Source: a bacterium
GTDB taxonomy: Bacteria; Hydrothermota; Tepidihabitantia; SM23-42; JAOAFX01
Assembly: GCA_036382775.1 (NCBI GenBank)
Contig: DASVHD010000012.1
Location: 21,458 to 85,457 of the forward strand
Reading direction: 5' to 3'
DNA length: 64,000 nucleotides
Below, one piece after another: positions 16,094-25,097 of this stretch (the stretch's first letter is position 1; the number at the start of each line of letters is the position of its first letter). Position numbers and translations under genes: made by a program. The notes beneath the pieces are model-generated. The model was not told where the DNA came from. It searched no databases and saw nothing but the letters and a program-made list of their open reading frames with translations.

Positions 16094-16798
16094 ATGCATG
16101 TTTTTATCAGCGACGCGCATATCCGCAAGGACGACAGCCCAAGGGGTGAGAAGCTCATCCGGTTTTTGACCGAAATGAGGCCAAAACTGACATCCCTTTA
16201 TATCCTGGGCGACCTGTTCGAATTCTGGTTCGAGTACAACGTCGTTATTCCCAAGGATTATTTCCGGACGCTGGCGACCCTGTACAACCTGATCCAGGAC
16301 GGCATCCCTGTCCATTACGTGTTGGGCAATCATGAGGTTATGATCGGTGATTTTTTGAAATATTTCGGATTCATCGTGCACAATGACACGGCCGTGCTCA
16401 CCATCCACAATAAGAAGGTCTTCCTCGCCCATGGCCATAATATCGATAAGCGGCTGTGGACGTCCATCTGGCAGCAGTTCCTCACATCGAAACTGAACCA
16501 CGAGCTCTACCGCATGCTCCATCCGGATATCGGCGTATTCATTGCCCAGGCTATCGCCTACCTCTCCCGCAAGCAAAAACGCAATACTAATATTGCCAGC
16601 GGATTGGAACATTACGGACTCAAAAAACTCAATGAAGCCGGCTCCGGGTTGGATGTCGTCATACTCGCCCACTCTCACATCCCGGAAATAAAAAAATATG
16701 TAAACGGGAAATATTACATCAATACCGGCGACTGGATCGACCATTTTTCGTACGCGGTCATGACCGGCGACGACATATCGCTGCGCTACTACAAGTGA
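16094..16798 (+). CDS. LpxH-like calcineurin-type metallophosphoesterase
   Basis: 234 residues with all metal motifs of the family: SDAH (6-9), GDLFEFW, GNHE, HGHNID and AHSHIPE. The GDLFEFW motif and size resemble UDP-2,3-diacylglucosamine diphosphatase (LpxH), which releases lipid X in lipid-A synthesis at the inner membrane. No other lpx genes are adjacent, so another phosphoester substrate is possible. Its end overlaps the converging GGDEF gene by 10 bp. Confidence 0.8.
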   Translation: MHVFISDAHIRKDDSPRGEKLIRFLTEMRPKLTSLYILGDLFEFWFEYNVVIPKDYFRTLATLYNLIQDGIPVHYVLGNHEVMIGDFLKYFGFIVHNDTAVLTIHNKKVFLAHGHNIDKRLWTSIWQQFLTSKLNHELYRMLHPDIGVFIAQAIAYLSRKQKRNTNIASGLEHYGLKKLNEAGSGLDVVILAHSHIPEIKKYVNGKYYINTGDWIDHFSYAVMTGDDISLRYYK

Positions 16799-18795
16799 CC
16801 GCTTCCCCCGACCGCGTTCTTGGCGATCATGATCTTGTCCCGGCCGGTCTCCTTCGCCACGTAAAGCGCCTGGTCGGCTTTTTCAATGAGGTCCATGCGG
16901 GTCTTCGCGTGCCGCGGGCAGTGCGCGATCCCGACTGAAACGGTGATCTTTATTTTAATTTGATTGTATCTTATATCCGCCTTGATCAAGTGGTCTTTAA
17001 GCTTCACCGCAGTCTTGATACCTTTATCCAAATTGACGCCAGGCAGGATCAGGGCGAACTCCTCGCCTCCATATCGTGCGGCAATGCCGGTCTGAGACAC
17101 TAAGTGGCCAAGAAATTTCAAGACTTCATCTCCGGCTTGATGACCATAGGTATCGTTGACCATCTTGAAATGGTCGATATCGAACATGATCAATACGAGT
17201 TCCCGGTGTTTCTCAAGTTCCTTTTCAAGCGCTTCCTGAAAATGGCGGTGATTATACAAGCCAGTCAGCCCGTCACGGATGGATTGCTCTTTAACCCGCT
17301 CGTGAAGGATCGCCCTCTGCCAGGCCAGGGTTAATTGCGAAGCCAGCATGTTCAAGGCCTTGAGATCGTCTTCATTGAACCTTTTTCGACGATGATCTTC
17401 AAGCCAGATAACACCGAGGAGTTCATCGCTCTCTTTATTCGTCGCTCCGGCGAAGATGGGGACCCCGACAAAAGAACCGGTATTGCTTTTCTGACCTTTT
17501 TTTAGCACGACAAAATCGCCATCGCCGAGGTCTTCTTTCAAGATATAATTTTTATGCCGGCCGATCAAACCCACCAGACCGTCGTCAAAAGAAAACCTGG
17601 TGTTCTCCTTGACGCGCGTTGACTCCAACACGACCCCCTCTTCGTTCAGTTCGTCCATGGATGCGATCGACATATCATCGCATTTCAGAACATCTTTGAA
17701 CGCCTTTACCGTATCAGCCAGGATCTCCTTCAATTCAAGCCCCCGCTGCAATTCCTTCACCAGCGTGGCGATCGATTTCAAATAGGTCGCTTCGTAGCGC
17801 TCCTTTTCATAAAGCCGGAGCATGGCGAGCAAGAATCCGGTCCCCAGAGCGGCTTCATCGAACCGCATCTTTTCCTCTTCCGTGAACTCCCCATCCTTGC
17901 GGTCAATGACAAGCACGCCCTCGATGCGATCCATGATCATGATCGGTGCGATGATCGCGGACGATATTTTCAATTCACCTTTATAGTAACCTAGTTCTTC
18001 GGGATTTTGGGTGAATTCCCTGATCAATACCGATTTCTGCTCGGCAATGATCTGCCGGTACAGACCGGACCTGAGATCGACCACGGCCTGCGGCTGGAAT
18101 AATTCCGATCTTGAAAATCCCTGGATCAGGGCCAGGTTGTTGTTGTGATACGCGAAGATCGCGGTCGAATACGCGTGAAATGATGAGTGGATGAATTTTA
18201 TGAAGTAAAGCAGGGGACGCTCGATGCCCGGGTGGCGGTCAATATCCTTCATCGAAGTGATGATCGATTTCACCTCGAAATCGGCCGGGCCGAAAAACTG
18301 GTCCCTGGTCTCGTACTTTATGAGCGCGCGCCGGATCATGAACTCTCGGTCCAACCATTTTTTGCCGATGACACCGGCGATGACCGCACCGGTCGCCAGC
18401 AGCACCACGGGCAATGTGACGAAAGAATGCCGGAAGATCGATGCCAGCACCTCGATCCCCGTGATCCCTGATGCCACGATCCAGTAATCGCGGTACGTGT
18501 CTTTATATGCGACGACCGGCACGATAAGCAGGTATAGCGGGAATATCGCCGAACCCAGTCCGCCCGTGACCTGCACGCAGGCATTTGTCAGCATGCCCAG
18601 CAGCATGCTGTCGTGTAGTTTTACTTTCCTCTTAGCAGCATAAAGTAGAGCGCAAATCGCGCAAAAGACCGCAAGGACATACACAAATTTACCATCCAGC
18701 GCCGGTCCAAGGCGCGGGGTCAGGGACTGGACGATCCCGGTCGCACCAAGAACCGTGTACACAAAGGAAATAATAAAAAAGATCGTTATTCCCAT
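16789..18795 (-). CDS. Membrane-bound diguanylate cyclase with GAF domains
   Basis: 668 residues. About five N-terminal helices (residues 1-145), two GAF-like sensory domains (roughly 200-320 and 345-490), then a GGDEF domain with GGEEF at 576-580, FDIDHFKMVNDTYGH and a VSVGIA strand, predicted to make cyclic di-GMP. The usual RxxD inhibitory site is not evident before GGEEF (TGIAARYGGEEF). The start overlaps the guaA stop by 10 bp, placing it with the enzyme that makes GMP, the precursor of its GTP substrate. Confidence 0.92.
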   Translation of the reverse strand: MGITIFFIISFVYTVLGATGIVQSLTPRLGPALDGKFVYVLAVFCAICALLYAAKRKVKLHDSMLLGMLTNACVQVTGGLGSAIFPLYLLIVPVVAYKDTYRDYWIVASGITGIEVLASIFRHSFVTLPVVLLATGAVIAGVIGKKWLDREFMIRRALIKYETRDQFFGPADFEVKSIITSMKDIDRHPGIERPLLYFIKFIHSSFHAYSTAIFAYHNNNLALIQGFSRSELFQPQAVVDLRSGLYRQIIAEQKSVLIREFTQNPEELGYYKGELKISSAIIAPIMIMDRIEGVLVIDRKDGEFTEEEKMRFDEAALGTGFLLAMLRLYEKERYEATYLKSIATLVKELQRGLELKEILADTVKAFKDVLKCDDMSIASMDELNEEGVVLESTRVKENTRFSFDDGLVGLIGRHKNYILKEDLGDGDFVVLKKGQKSNTGSFVGVPIFAGATNKESDELLGVIWLEDHRRKRFNEDDLKALNMLASQLTLAWQRAILHERVKEQSIRDGLTGLYNHRHFQEALEKELEKHRELVLIMFDIDHFKMVNDTYGHQAGDEVLKFLGHLVSQTGIAARYGGEEFALILPGVNLDKGIKTAVKLKDHLIKADIRYNQIKIKITVSVGIAHCPRHAKTRMDLIEKADQALYVAKETGRDKIMIAKNAVGGSGHL

Positions 18796-20294
18796 TCGAT
18801 CGTTGCCGGAGGCTTTGAGGTGATATCCAACACCACCCGGTTGATGCCCTTTACCTCGTTGGTGATGCGGCGGGAGACCGCGGCCAGAAATTCCCTGGGC
18901 AGACGCACCCAGTCGGCGGTCATGCCGTCCTCGCTTTCTACGGCCCGGATCGCGATGACCGAATCATATGTGCGCTGGTCGCCCATGACGCCCACGCTGC
19001 CCAGCGGTAAAAGTACGGTAAATATCTGCCATATCGCGTGATAGTGTTTTAACTTCGCGGCTTCTTCGAGCAGTATCCGGTCGGCCTGCCTTAATATCTC
19101 CAGGCGCTGGGGCGTGACCGGGCCGACAATGCGGACCGCCAGACCAGGACCGGGGAACGGCTTGCGCTCGATGAACGATTTGGGGATCCCCAATTTTTTG
19201 CCGAGCTTTCTCACTTCATCTTTGAAGAGCATACGCAGTGGTTCGATGACCTTCAGCCTCATGCGGCTGGGAAGGCCGCCGACATTATGATGGGTCTTGA
19301 TGGTATCGGACGGACCGATCCCCATCCCTGATTCTATAACATCGGGATACAGGGTGCCCTGGACCAGATACTTTATGCCCTGGATCTTGTCCGCTTCCCG
19401 CTCGAAGACCCTGATGAATTCCCGCCCGATGATCTTTCTTTTCCGTTCCGGGTTCTTGACGTTGGCCAGTTTCTTTATGAACTGCTGCCGGGCGTCCACG
19501 ATCCGCACGCGGACGAAACGTGAAATGATATTCTTCACTTCACCTTTTTCGTTGTGCCGGAGCAATCCGTTGTCCACGAACACGCCGATGAGGTTCTTGC
19601 CGACCGCCCGGGCGGTCAGGGTCGCGGCTACGGTCGAATCCACGCCGCCGCTGATCGCGCATAATATTTTCCCGTCGCCGGCCTGGATCTTGATCTCCTG
19701 CACAGTGTCATGGATGAATTTTGACATGGTCCAGTTCTTGCGGGCATGGCAGATCAGGGTAAGAAAATTCTCGATCATCTTTTTCCCGCCCTCGGTATGT
19801 TTCACTTCGGGATGGAACTGGATGCCGTAAAAGTTGCCGCGCTGGAAACCGGCGACCGGTGTCGTTTCGGTCCGGGCGATGATCCTTGAACGTTCCGGTG
19901 CTTTCATTACAGTATCCCCGTGGCTCATCCAGACTCGTATCGATCCCGGCAGACCGTAAAACAAGGGACTGGCGTGTGTTCTGATAATGGCCGGTCCGTA
20001 TTCCCGCGTACTGCTTCGTTTAACCCGTCCACCGTAGATCTGCGCGGCGAGCTGCATGCCGTAACAGATGCCCAGCACCGGGACGCCGAGACAAAAAAGC
20101 GATCGGTACCGTCGGTGATCAACGCGGTATACGCTGGCTGGCCCCCCGGAAAGGACGATGCCCTCGGGTTTCAGGCGGCTGATGGTTTCTGCATCGGTGT
20201 GGCAGCTGAATATCTCGGAGTATACGCGGCACTCGCGGACCCGGCGCGCGATCAGCTGCGTGTACTGTGAACCAAAATCAATGATCGCTATCAT
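18786..20294 (-). CDS. guaA: GMP synthase (glutamine-hydrolysing)
   Basis: Converts XMP to GMP with ATP and glutamine. The class I glutaminase domain carries Cys77 (GICYG), His161 and Glu163 (FHPEV). The ATP pyrophosphatase has SGGVDS (215-220), followed by the dimerisation domain (KPFPGPGLAVRI, GDQRTY) and the terminal TSKPPATIEWE. The length of 502 is normal. The start overlaps the HEAT-protein stop by 4 bp and the end overlaps the diguanylate cyclase start, so the three are co-translated. Confidence 0.97.
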   Translation of the reverse strand: MIAIIDFGSQYTQLIARRVRECRVYSEIFSCHTDAETISRLKPEGIVLSGGPASVYRVDHRRYRSLFCLGVPVLGICYGMQLAAQIYGGRVKRSSTREYGPAIIRTHASPLFYGLPGSIRVWMSHGDTVMKAPERSRIIARTETTPVAGFQRGNFYGIQFHPEVKHTEGGKKMIENFLTLICHARKNWTMSKFIHDTVQEIKIQAGDGKILCAISGGVDSTVAATLTARAVGKNLIGVFVDNGLLRHNEKGEVKNIISRFVRVRIVDARQQFIKKLANVKNPERKRKIIGREFIRVFEREADKIQGIKYLVQGTLYPDVIESGMGIGPSDTIKTHHNVGGLPSRMRLKVIEPLRMLFKDEVRKLGKKLGIPKSFIERKPFPGPGLAVRIVGPVTPQRLEILRQADRILLEEAAKLKHYHAIWQIFTVLLPLGSVGVMGDQRTYDSVIAIRAVESEDGMTADWVRLPREFLAAVSRRITNEVKGINRVVLDITSKPPATIEWE

Positions 20295-22336
20295 CCAAGA
20301 CGCTTGAGCGCGGCTGATGCCAGGTTGGCGAGCATCTTGTCTTTGGCCTGGCTGAGTTCCTCAAGACAGAGCTTGGCCATGGGTCCGCCGATCCGGATGA
20401 TTGTAGACACGCCCAGTTCGCGCAGTGACTGCGCGGTCGTATCATTCCGCGCCTCGAGCGCCTGCAGCATGTCGGTGATGGGAGTTATTGCCTCGGGCAG
20501 TTTCTTTTCGCTGACGATCTTCAACAATTCCAGATGGATACTATCGCCTTTTCCATTGAACAAAGACAACAGCTCAACGATTTTTTCCCTGGGCATATCT
20601 TTTTTCATACTACGGAGGACCTCAGCCCTAACCTCCTGCGAGACATCGTTCATGCATTTTTCCAGCCCTTCTTCGTAGTTCAATTTACTATAGGTCCTAA
20701 CCAATTCGAGCCTGACCCGGTCGTCCGGATCATCAGCCAGGTGTATGAGTTTCGGCGCCACGTCCTGGTCGCCAATGTCAGCCAGCATCGCAATGATATT
20801 GCGTCTTAAAAACCATTCTGAAGCATCCAGATTATTCAGCAGGATTGTGGTTGCCTCCGAGCCGATGTTTTTGATGATATCAACCAGCTTCATCCTGAGA
20901 GAATAATCCTCGGCTTCTTTAAGCGTCATGAGCGCCTCAAGAACCGCATCTTTACCGAATTTGATAATTGCCGCACGCACGTCGGGATATATGCCGACTT
21001 CCCACAGGAAGGTAAATAATACAGGCAACGCTGTGTGGTGGCCGGTATCGCTTAAAAATTTAATACCCGCTTTTTTAAAATGCACCGATATGCCGGGCCG
21101 ACCCATCATCTTGCCATAGGGTTCAATAAGCAGCTGGCACAGTTTATCCTGGTTTCTCTCGCGGCATGCCTGGTATAAATCCTGGATCGAATCCATGACG
21201 TGTATAACAATCTCCTCGACCGCTTCCTGTGCGATCGCGGCGCAGATGCGGTTCGCGATATCTTCGGCCAGCGAGTCGTTCCCCTGCTTGACAAAACGTG
21301 TGGCCAGGGTTAACAGCGACCGCAACGCTTCTTCCCTGACTTTGGCGTTGGGCGTGTCCAGCATCGCGTAGTAGGGCCGGATCGAAATCTCCAGGTCTTC
21401 GCGCGAAACATTCGACGTGATTTTTTCGCTGAGCAGCAGACCGACCTTGGCAAGGTACTCATAAATATCCGGGACCAGCGGCTTGAGTTCCGGCAGCATT
21501 GTCGAAAGTTTATCTTCGCCCATCGCGCTGATTATCGGACCGATATCACTCTGCTTTTGCCCCTCAACCTTGGAAACCACCAGCTGCTTGATGGTCTCTT
21601 CGTCAACATTGGCCAATACTTTTAGAACGAATGATTTAAGCTCGGCGTTTTTGAGAATGTCAAGGCGCTGCTCCTTGGGTAGGCCCATGATGATCTTGGC
21701 TACAGCCTCGCTATAAGGCTGAAGGTTCTGGTCCGACATCCCCTCGGTGCTGGCAGTCAGGGAAATGAGTTGTTCCTGGAACGTCAGCGTGGAGATGCCT
21801 TTTTCCACGAGGTCCTTGAGGCCGCGAATCGAATCGATGATATCTTTTTCCATGTACTGCCTGGTCACGGCCTGCGCTTCCTGGGCGTTCTGCACCGCGC
21901 TGCCGCCCTGGATGCCGAATTTGACGGCGTTGATCCTGATACGCTCGGTCCCTTTGCAACTCAGCATGGTCGCGGCATCCCCGTATTCCTTGATCTTGAG
22001 TTTGCCGCTCGTCATGACTTCATACAGGTTCTTCAAATCGCCATTGTTCACGCTGGGCGCGAAGGTCAGGCTGTTAATATCACTTTTTCTCAGTGCCTCC
22101 AGCAGCGACACCACGGCGATGTTTTTCGAAAGATCGATACGCTCATCCTGGAAGATCAGCGTCTGCTCCAGGAAGTAAAGGGAAAACCCGGGATATTTGT
22201 TATACAGCTTGTTAAGCACGGCAAGTGTGCTGCTTACAACTTTTTCCATAACCGGATGTTCAGGGGGATATGATTTGGCGGATTTATATCCGACCGCAAT
22301 TTCTTTCAAAAAATCAAGGATTAACGACTGCTCCAT
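20291..22336 (-). CDS. HEAT-repeat protein of unknown function
   Basis: 681 residues without a signal peptide. The C-terminal third has clear HEAT repeats (KLVDIIKNIGSEATTILLNNL; RRNIIAMLADIGDQDVAPKLIHLADDPDDRVRLELVRTYSKL). The N-terminal 140 residues resemble a conserved region found before such repeats in signalling-associated proteins. Probably a cytoplasmic scaffold. It heads the operon with guaA and the GGDEF protein, so a role in c-di-GMP signalling is an attractive guess. Its promoter leaves only 5 nt before the ATG. Confidence 0.8.
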   Translation of the reverse strand: MEQSLILDFLKEIAVGYKSAKSYPPEHPVMEKVVSSTLAVLNKLYNKYPGFSLYFLEQTLIFQDERIDLSKNIAVVSLLEALRKSDINSLTFAPSVNNGDLKNLYEVMTSGKLKIKEYGDAATMLSCKGTERIRINAVKFGIQGGSAVQNAQEAQAVTRQYMEKDIIDSIRGLKDLVEKGISTLTFQEQLISLTASTEGMSDQNLQPYSEAVAKIIMGLPKEQRLDILKNAELKSFVLKVLANVDEETIKQLVVSKVEGQKQSDIGPIISAMGEDKLSTMLPELKPLVPDIYEYLAKVGLLLSEKITSNVSREDLEISIRPYYAMLDTPNAKVREEALRSLLTLATRFVKQGNDSLAEDIANRICAAIAQEAVEEIVIHVMDSIQDLYQACRERNQDKLCQLLIEPYGKMMGRPGISVHFKKAGIKFLSDTGHHTALPVLFTFLWEVGIYPDVRAAIIKFGKDAVLEALMTLKEAEDYSLRMKLVDIIKNIGSEATTILLNNLDASEWFLRRNIIAMLADIGDQDVAPKLIHLADDPDDRVRLELVRTYSKLNYEEGLEKCMNDVSQEVRAEVLRSMKKDMPREKIVELLSLFNGKGDSIHLELLKIVSEKKLPEAITPITDMLQALEARNDTTAQSLRELGVSTIIRIGGPMAKLCLEELSQAKDKMLANLASAALKRLG

Positions 22337-22341
22337 GCGTA

Positions 22342-22369
22342 ATATTAATTATATTTTCAGTGTTGTCAA
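22342..22369 (-). promoter_or_regulatory. Sigma-70 promoter, leaderless type
   Basis: Minus strand: -35 TTGACA (22364-22369), 16-bp spacer, -10 TAATAT (22342-22347), 5 nt to the ATG at 22336. Confidence 0.65.
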
Positions 22370-22420
22370 TGACACGTAATTCTTGAAAAAATATTTACCC
22401 GAAAGCGCCCTGTTAGACGC

Positions 22421-22448
22421 TTGATTCGGCTTCGTTTTTGTGTATAAT
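22421..22448 (+). promoter_or_regulatory. Sigma-70 promoter of the nucleotide-sugar dehydrogenase gene
   Basis: -35 TTGATT (22421-22426), 16-bp spacer, -10 TATAAT (22443-22448). A normal leader of about 45 nt with AAAGGAG (22487-22493) follows. Confidence 0.75.
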
Positions 22449-22499
22449 GATCCTGGTAAATGATTAGTGTAAGACCGCTTAAATCAAAAGGAGCCATGC

Positions 22500-23807
22500 A
22501 TGCTGAAAGACCTTATTCTTAGCAAAAAAGCGAGCGTCGGGATAATCGGCCTGGGCTATGTCGGACTGCCGCTCGCCATAGAGATATTAAAAAAAGGCTT
22601 TTCCGTGATCGGCGTGGATATCGACAAAACACGAGTCGCGCGGATAAATCAGGGCCGTTCGTTCATCGACGATGTTGAATCACGCGCGCTTAAAAGTTTT
22701 GTCCAGACAAAAAAATTGCGCGCGACCACAGATTATAACCAGCTACGCAAATGCGATATCATCATCATCTGTGTTCCCACACCGGTCAATGCCAACAAGG
22801 AACCGGACATGGAACCGGTTATTGCCAGCGCCCGCGGCATCCAGAAGATACTGAGGAAACAGCAGCTGGTGATATTAAAAAGCACGACGTATCCGGAGAC
22901 CACTGAAAAACTGGTCCTCCCTATCCTCAGCACGACCGGTTTGAAGGTTGGCACTGATTTCTACCTTGCCTTTTGCCCGGAGCGTATTGACCCCGGCAAC
23001 AAGAGGTTCGGCGTGGCGAACACGCCGACCGTGATCGGCGGGGTCACGCGCAAATGCACTGACATGGCTTGTCTTTTTTACCAGCAGTTCATCCGCCTTG
23101 TGCATCCTGTTTCCTCGGCGCGGACCGCGGAAATGACCAAAATCCTCGAGAACACGTTCCGCAACGTCAATATCGCCCTGGTCAACGAATTCGCGCAACT
23201 CTGCGAGCGGATGGGCGGGATCGACATATGGGAGGTCATTGACGCCGCCAAGACTAAGCCTTTCGGCTACATGCCTTTCTACCCGGGACCAGGAGTGGGC
23301 GGGCACTGCATACCGATCGACCCTTATTACCTATCGTGGAAGGCAAGGGAGTATGATTTTCACACGGTCTTCATTGAATTATCGGCGCGGATAAACGAAG
23401 AAATGCCGTTTTTCGTGGTCAATAAGGCGATCGACGCGATCAGCCGCTCGGGCGGCTGCCCGGCAAAGGCGCGCGTCTTGATCCTCGGTATGGCTTTTAA
23501 AAAAGATATTTCGGACCTCAGGGATTCGCCGGCGATCCGCGTTTTCGAGATCATCAAACCCAGGGTCAAAAACGTACGGTACAACGATCCCTTCGTGCCC
23601 AGTTTTCACTCGGGCGACGGTAAAGCGGTCAGATCGGTCAGACTGACGCCGCAGGAATTAAGAAAAGCCGATGCGATCCTGATCCTGACCGACCACTCGG
23701 CATATGATTACCGGTTTGTCGTAAAGCACGCGCGGCTCGTCATTGACACGCGCAATGCTGTAAAATTCAAGTCAGCCAAGGTCAAAAAACTGGGCAGCGG
23801 TCTGTAA
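22500..23807 (+). CDS. Nucleotide-sugar dehydrogenase (WbpA/WecC-like)
   Basis: 435 residues of the UDP-glucose/UDP-ManNAc dehydrogenase superfamily; oxidises the C6 hydroxyl of a UDP-sugar to a uronate with 2 NAD+. The Rossmann motif GLGYVG (17-22), CVPTPV, KSTTYPETTE, CPERIDPGN, the catalytic Cys270 in GVGGHCIPIDPYYL, and GMAFKKDISDLRDSP in the C-terminal domain are all present. FCPERIDPGN and GGHCIPIDP favour the UDP-HexNAc dehydrogenase (WbpA/WecC) branch over Ugd. Feeds surface-polysaccharide synthesis. An in-phase Shine-Dalgarno supports this start. Confidence 0.93.
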   Translation: MLKDLILSKKASVGIIGLGYVGLPLAIEILKKGFSVIGVDIDKTRVARINQGRSFIDDVESRALKSFVQTKKLRATTDYNQLRKCDIIIICVPTPVNANKEPDMEPVIASARGIQKILRKQQLVILKSTTYPETTEKLVLPILSTTGLKVGTDFYLAFCPERIDPGNKRFGVANTPTVIGGVTRKCTDMACLFYQQFIRLVHPVSSARTAEMTKILENTFRNVNIALVNEFAQLCERMGGIDIWEVIDAAKTKPFGYMPFYPGPGVGGHCIPIDPYYLSWKAREYDFHTVFIELSARINEEMPFFVVNKAIDAISRSGGCPAKARVLILGMAFKKDISDLRDSPAIRVFEIIKPRVKNVRYNDPFVPSFHSGDGKAVRSVRLTPQELRKADAILILTDHSAYDYRFVVKHARLVIDTRNAVKFKSAKVKKLGSGL

Positions 23808-23821
23808 GTCTAACCGGATCA

Positions 23822-23850
23822 TTGACAATAGCTTTCTTTTTTATTATAAT
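23822..23850 (+). promoter_or_regulatory. Sigma-70 promoter of the FBP aldolase/phosphatase gene
   Basis: -35 TTGACA (23822-23827), 17-bp spacer, -10 TATAAT (23845-23850): a full consensus, with a leader of about 50 nt and AAGGAGG before the ATG. One of the strongest promoters in the window. Confidence 0.85.
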
Positions 23851-23910
23851 TCATCTGCGACATGTTTATTGAAATATACGCCACGTTTATCAAAACTGCA
23901 AGGAGGATAA

Positions 23911-24999
23911 ATGGCTAAAATAACGATCAGCGTCATTAAAGCTGATGTCGGAGGATATGTCGGTCATTCCAGCATGCATCCCAGTTTAATGGCTCGCGCC
24001 ATCCAGTCGCTCGATGGGCATAAGAAGAAGGGCACGGTCGTGGACTTCCATGTCAGTCATTGCGGCGATGACCTGGAACTGATCCTGACCCACCGCCTGG
24101 GCAATGACAACAGCGATATCCACAAGTTGACCTGGGACATCTTTGTTGAATGCACCAACGTCGCCAAGGAACTCAAGCTTTACGGCGCCGGCCAGGACCT
24201 GCTGGCGGACGCCTTCTCCGGTAATGTCAAGGGGATGGGTCCGGGCTGCGCGGAGATGACCTTTGAAGAACGCAAGAGCGAACCGGTCATAATTTTCGCC
24301 GCGGACAAGACATCGCCGGGCGCCTGGAATATGCCCCTGTACAAGATGTTCGCCGATCCGTTCAACAGCATCGGACTGATCATCGACCCGAGCATGCATG
24401 ACGGCTTTGTCTATGAAGTACTCGACATTTTTGCGAACAAGACCTGCAAGATGAATACACCCGAAGAAATGTATGACCTGCTCTGCCTGATCGGCGCTTC
24501 CGAGCATTACATCCTGAAGAATGTTTATAAAAAGAATGGCGAGATCGGGGCCACGACCTCGACCCAGCGCGTCAACCTGATGGCTGGCCGTTATGTCGGC
24601 AAGGACGATCCGGTCATGATCGTCCGCAGCCAAAGCGGCCTGCCCGCGGTCGGCGAAGTGCTCGAACCATTCGCGTTCCCTTATATGGTAACCGGCTGGA
24701 TGCGCGGCTCCCACTGGGGCCCGTTCATGCCGGTATCAGTCGCCCAGGCGAACCCCACCCGGTTCGACGGTCCACCCCGCGTGATCGCTCTCGGTTTTCA
24801 GATCTGTAACGGTACGCTGGTTGGTCCCCGGGACATGTTCGATGACCCCAGCTATGACCATGTGCGGCAGAAGGCGAACGAGGTTGCCGATTATATCAGA
24901 CGCCACGGGCCGTTCGAACCCCAACGCCTGCCGCTTGCGGACATGGAATACACAACCCTGCCGCAGGTGCTGAACAAACTGAAAGAACGGTTTAAATAG
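23911..24999 (+). CDS. Bifunctional fructose-1,6-bisphosphate aldolase/phosphatase
   Basis: 362 residues of the type V FBPase family (FBPA/ase), which condenses dihydroxyacetone phosphate and glyceraldehyde-3-phosphate and dephosphorylates the product to fructose-6-phosphate, making gluconeogenesis one-way. N-terminal TISVIKADVGGYVGH supplies metal and substrate ligands. Y228-V-G-K231 corresponds to the Schiff-base tyrosine/lysine pair, and PYMVTGWMRGSHWGPFMPV is the family signature. The enzyme is characteristic of Archaea and deeply branching, mostly thermophilic bacteria. Strong promoter and Shine-Dalgarno suggest high expression. Confidence 0.95.
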   Translation: MAKITISVIKADVGGYVGHSSMHPSLMARAIQSLDGHKKKGTVVDFHVSHCGDDLELILTHRLGNDNSDIHKLTWDIFVECTNVAKELKLYGAGQDLLADAFSGNVKGMGPGCAEMTFEERKSEPVIIFAADKTSPGAWNMPLYKMFADPFNSIGLIIDPSMHDGFVYEVLDIFANKTCKMNTPEEMYDLLCLIGASEHYILKNVYKKNGEIGATTSTQRVNLMAGRYVGKDDPVMIVRSQSGLPAVGEVLEPFAFPYMVTGWMRGSHWGPFMPVSVAQANPTRFDGPPRVIALGFQICNGTLVGPRDMFDDPSYDHVRQKANEVADYIRRHGPFEPQRLPLADMEYTTLPQVLNKLKERFK

Positions 25000-25097
25000 A
25001 TGGACAATGGGTTAGGGTTGGGATGCTTGAGATATGATATTTCCAGCTTCTCAACCCTTGCCCGATTACAAACGATGACGGCAGCTTGTACCTCATA

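Noticed and set aside
23986..24714. Long minus-strand ORF (242 codons) inside the FBP aldolase/phosphatase gene
   Set aside because: Composition is His/Asp/Val-rich as expected from antisense codon bias; the sense gene is fully conserved; no Shine-Dalgarno.
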